A DNA stretch of 5,152 nucleotides. Origin: CAYMLQ01 sp964390795. Lineage in GTDB: Bacteria; Verrucomicrobiota; Kiritimatiellia; RFP12; UBA1067. The notes beneath the pieces are model-generated. The model was not told the DNA's origin and did not search any database. It worked only from the letters and a program-made list of their open reading frames with translations. The translations under genes were made by a program, and so were the position numbers. Every line of letters starts with the position of its first letter. Position 1 is the stretch's first letter. The stretch is from the NCBI GenBank assembly GCA_964390795.1, contig CAYMLQ010000394.1:1-5152 (forward strand), given 5' to 3'. Shown in pieces: positions 3,654-5,152 of this stretch.

Positions 3654-5152
3654 ATGAACACACAGCTACTCGCAAGTATCCGAACAGGTTATCTGGTGAT
3701 CGCGCTCGTGCTTTCACCTTTGACGTCAATCCTGACGCCCGCTCGAGCCGCGCTCCCCGAGGGACGCAGCCTGTCTATCGAAAGGCAGGGCGCAGGCGTA
3801 AGCCTGTGCTGGCTAACCATCACAAACGCCCCCTACGTGGTTCAGGCGCGAACCAATCTGGTGCAGGGAGAATGGGGTCTCTTGGACACGCTCGTGAACG
3901 CGGGCGGGGTCACCGTCTACCCCGTCACACCGGACGACTCGCCTTCGCGCTTCTTCCGCGTGCTCTTCCCGCAACCGACGGTTGCTGCGGGCGAACCGGC
4001 CCGGTATGCGCACGGGACGGGCGGCTCCTACCTGTATATCACGGGCGCGTTCTTCTATGAAGGCGACCAGGTGCGCGTGGGCGGCCTTCTCGCCAGCAGT
4101 GCCGAGTTTGTCACGCCGTCGCTGCTGCGCATCGGGCTTCCGCCCGACCTGCCGCCCGGCCGGCACGACGTGGAAATCCTCAGCGCCCTAACCGGTGCCG
4201 TGATCGCGATGTTGCACGAGGCGGTGACCGTGGTGGATCCGCTCGTGGACCCGGACCGTCTGCTGTACGGCCCGCCGGAGGCGCCGCCCGCCAGTCCCTC
4301 GGCCGCGTGGCTCTCCAAGAGGGGCTATGACTACTACATGGCCCGTAGCGACCTCGCCTCCTCCACTCTCTCTGGAGGCAGGAGGGGCATCAACGAAAAG
4401 GGGCTCAAGCTCTTCGACGGCGGCGTAGCGGCCCTATCACCCCCCTCCGAAAGCGGCAAGGGCATTAACGAAAAAGGGCTCAAACTCTTCGACGACAGCG
4501 CGGACGCAGGCATCACCGTCCCGGACAACGGTAAGGGCATCAGCGTGCCGGGGATCAAGAGATCCGTCGATGTCATCGCGGCGCGCGGTGGCAACATCGG
4601 CAGCGTGGGTCTGGACGGCGTCAGCGTGAGCCTGTCCCGCAGACGTCCCGTCAGCAACCTCGGAAGCTCAGGTCAGGACGGCATCGAAGTGAGCCTGTCC
4701 CGCAGACTTCCCGTCAGCAACCTCGGAAGCTCAGGTCAGGACGGCATCGAGGTAACCCTACCCAGCGGACGCAGCAGCGGCAACATCGGCAGCGTGGGTC
4801 TGGACGGCGTCAGCCTCTTCTCGGGCGAGGTGCGGCAGCGGGTCGTGGACCTAGCGATCCCTGGGCGCGCCCTGGATTTCGTCTGGGCGCGCACGTACAA
4901 CTCGCGTATTGGGCGTACGGGCGCGTCAGCCAACGGCTGGACGTTCTCATACGACCTGCACCTGCAGCCGCTCGGAGGCGATATTTTGATCCATAACGGC
5001 ACAGGCCGCGCGGACCGCTATACCCTCCAGCCCAACGGCACCTACACCTGCCCGGAATTATTCTGCGAAGGCACGCTGAGCGTCGCCGGCGTCTTCCGCC
5101 TGACGTTCGCGGACACGGGCTACTGGGAGTTCCGGCCGCTGGGCACCTCCCC
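3654..5152 (+). CDS. Secreted Rhs/YD-repeat family protein, N-terminal 499 codons (cut by window edge)
   Basis: The frame is open without a stop from the ATG to the right edge; Rhs/YD proteins usually run far longer. Residues 1-32 form a Sec signal peptide: hydrophobic core LVIALVLSPLTSIL, cleavage likely after ARA at 30-32. Residues 40-105 (LSIERQGAGVSLCW...YVVQARTNL...W...FFRVLF) resemble a small domain I associate with secreted verrucomicrobial proteins. Residues 107-194 look like an IPT/TIG Ig-like domain (YLYITGAFFYEGDQVRVGG, LPPGRHDVEIL). A Pro-rich linker (205-216) follows, then a Gly-rich repeat array (245-387). From about 386 comes a DUF6531-like Rhs N-terminal domain: SGEVRQRVVDLAIPGRALDF, then RTYNSRIGRTG (413-423) and NGWTFSYDLHL (427-437). 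Such proteins typically continue into YD repeats forming a shell, sometimes with a C-terminal toxin; that part lies outside the window. A surface, adhesive or toxin-carrier role is inferred. The gene diverges from the HEAT-like gene. Confidence 0.88.
   Translation, partial: MNTQLLASIRTGYLVIALVLSPLTSILTPARAALPEGRSLSIERQGAGVSLCWLTITNAPYVVQARTNLVQGEWGLLDTLVNAGGVTVYPVTPDDSPSRFFRVLFPQPTVAAGEPARYAHGTGGSYLYITGAFFYEGDQVRVGGLLASSAEFVTPSLLRIGLPPDLPPGRHDVEILSALTGAVIAMLHEAVTVVDPLVDPDRLLYGPPEAPPASPSAAWLSKRGYDYYMARSDLASSTLSGGRRGINEKGLKLFDGGVAALSPPSESGKGINEKGLKLFDDSADAGITVPDNGKGISVPGIKRSVDVIAARGGNIGSVGLDGVSVSLSRRRPVSNLGSSGQDGIEVSLSRRLPVSNLGSSGQDGIEVTLPSGRSSGNIGSVGLDGVSLFSGEVRQRVVDLAIPGRALDFVWARTYNSRIGRTGASANGWTFSYDLHLQPLGGDILIHNGTGRADRYTLQPNGTYTCPELFCEGTLSVAGVFRLTFADTGYWEFRPLGTS
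4386..4592 (+). repeat. Coding repeats, 25-residue type (GINEKGLKLFD units)
   Basis: Residues 245-313 of the Rhs-type protein contain three units starting at G245, G270 and G295. The first two share the peptide GINEKGLKLFD exactly (4386-4418 and 4461-4493) but differ at DNA level by three silent changes: atc/att, aag/aaa and aag/aaa. The third, GISVPGIKRS, is degenerate. The tails between units are unrelated in sequence. This pattern suggests that the 11-residue core is maintained by selection rather than copied recently. Confidence 0.75.
4593..4844 (+). repeat. Coding repeats, 21-residue type, arranged A-B-B-A
   Basis: Residues 314-397 hold four 21-residue units starting at N314, N335, N356 and N377, with the pattern N-[IL]-G-S-x-G-x-D-G-[VI]. 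The outer two carry NIGSVGLDGVS and are identical over 36 nt (4590-4625 and 4779-4814). The inner two carry NLGSSGQDGIE. A 63-bp tandem copy spans 4626-4688 and 4689-4751 and differs at only two positions: cgt/ctt, which changes Arg to Leu, and a silent gaa/gag. The array is in frame throughout and leads into the Rhs domain. Near-identity including silent sites implies recent duplication or gene conversion. Confidence 0.9.

Noticed and set aside
4386..4844. Repeat array considered as a CRISPR
   Set aside because: Units are multiples of three, lie in frame within a domain-bearing ORF, and have no unique spacers of constant length or adjacent cas genes.
3541..5002. Minus-strand open frames opposite the Rhs-type gene and its leader
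   Set aside because: They are low-complexity Arg/Ser/Pro translations opposite a frame with clear domains, and several simply mirror the coding repeats.

Overview
The window looks like a GC-rich chromosomal segment from a PVC-group bacterium, most likely Kiritimatiellota or Verrucomicrobiota (inference). Three things point there: an EF-G with a NVDDGNTVTDWM-type switch region, a Tat-exported Gfo/Idh/MocA oxidoreductase with the VPEGLDYDFWLGPAP signature, and a large secreted Rhs/YD-type protein whose N-terminus resembles a domain I associate with verrucomicrobial surface proteins. No database search was possible, so the taxon is a judgement from motifs.

Layout. Positions 1-1300, minus strand: the translation ('str') cluster in the order rpsL (S12), rpsG (S7), fusA (EF-G, cut by the left edge). 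A 128-bp rpsG-fusA gap holds three consecutive perfect hairpins. Positions 1301-1395: a short gap with an A-tract and a weak candidate promoter for the cluster. Positions 1396-2688, minus: a Tat-exported Gfo/Idh/MocA oxidoreductase. Positions 2689-2848: a gap with a GATTAC/GATTAA hexamer repeat that forms inverted repeats. Positions 2849-3346, minus: a 165-aa HEAT-like helical protein that appears to stop inside a repeat. Positions 3347-3653: a divergent intergenic region with one candidate promoter on each strand and a 28-codon upstream ORF on the plus strand. Position 3654 to the right edge, plus: the first 499 codons of a secreted Rhs/YD-repeat protein.

How they work together. The three translation genes are a conserved functional unit. 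The oxidoreductase and the HEAT-like gene share their strand and could be co-transcribed towards rpsL, but nothing ties their functions to the ribosome. The Rhs-type gene is transcribed away from the rest and is probably an independent surface or secreted unit.

The most unusual part is inside the Rhs-type protein. Between an IPT/TIG-like domain and the DUF6531-like Rhs N-terminal domain lies an array of glycine-rich peptide repeats with spacings of 25, 25, 19, 21, 21 and 21 residues. The last four 21-residue units show an A-B-B-A pattern at DNA level. The final unit runs directly into the start of the Rhs domain. I see no CRISPR, tRNA, rRNA, insertion sequence or convincing intrinsic terminator.
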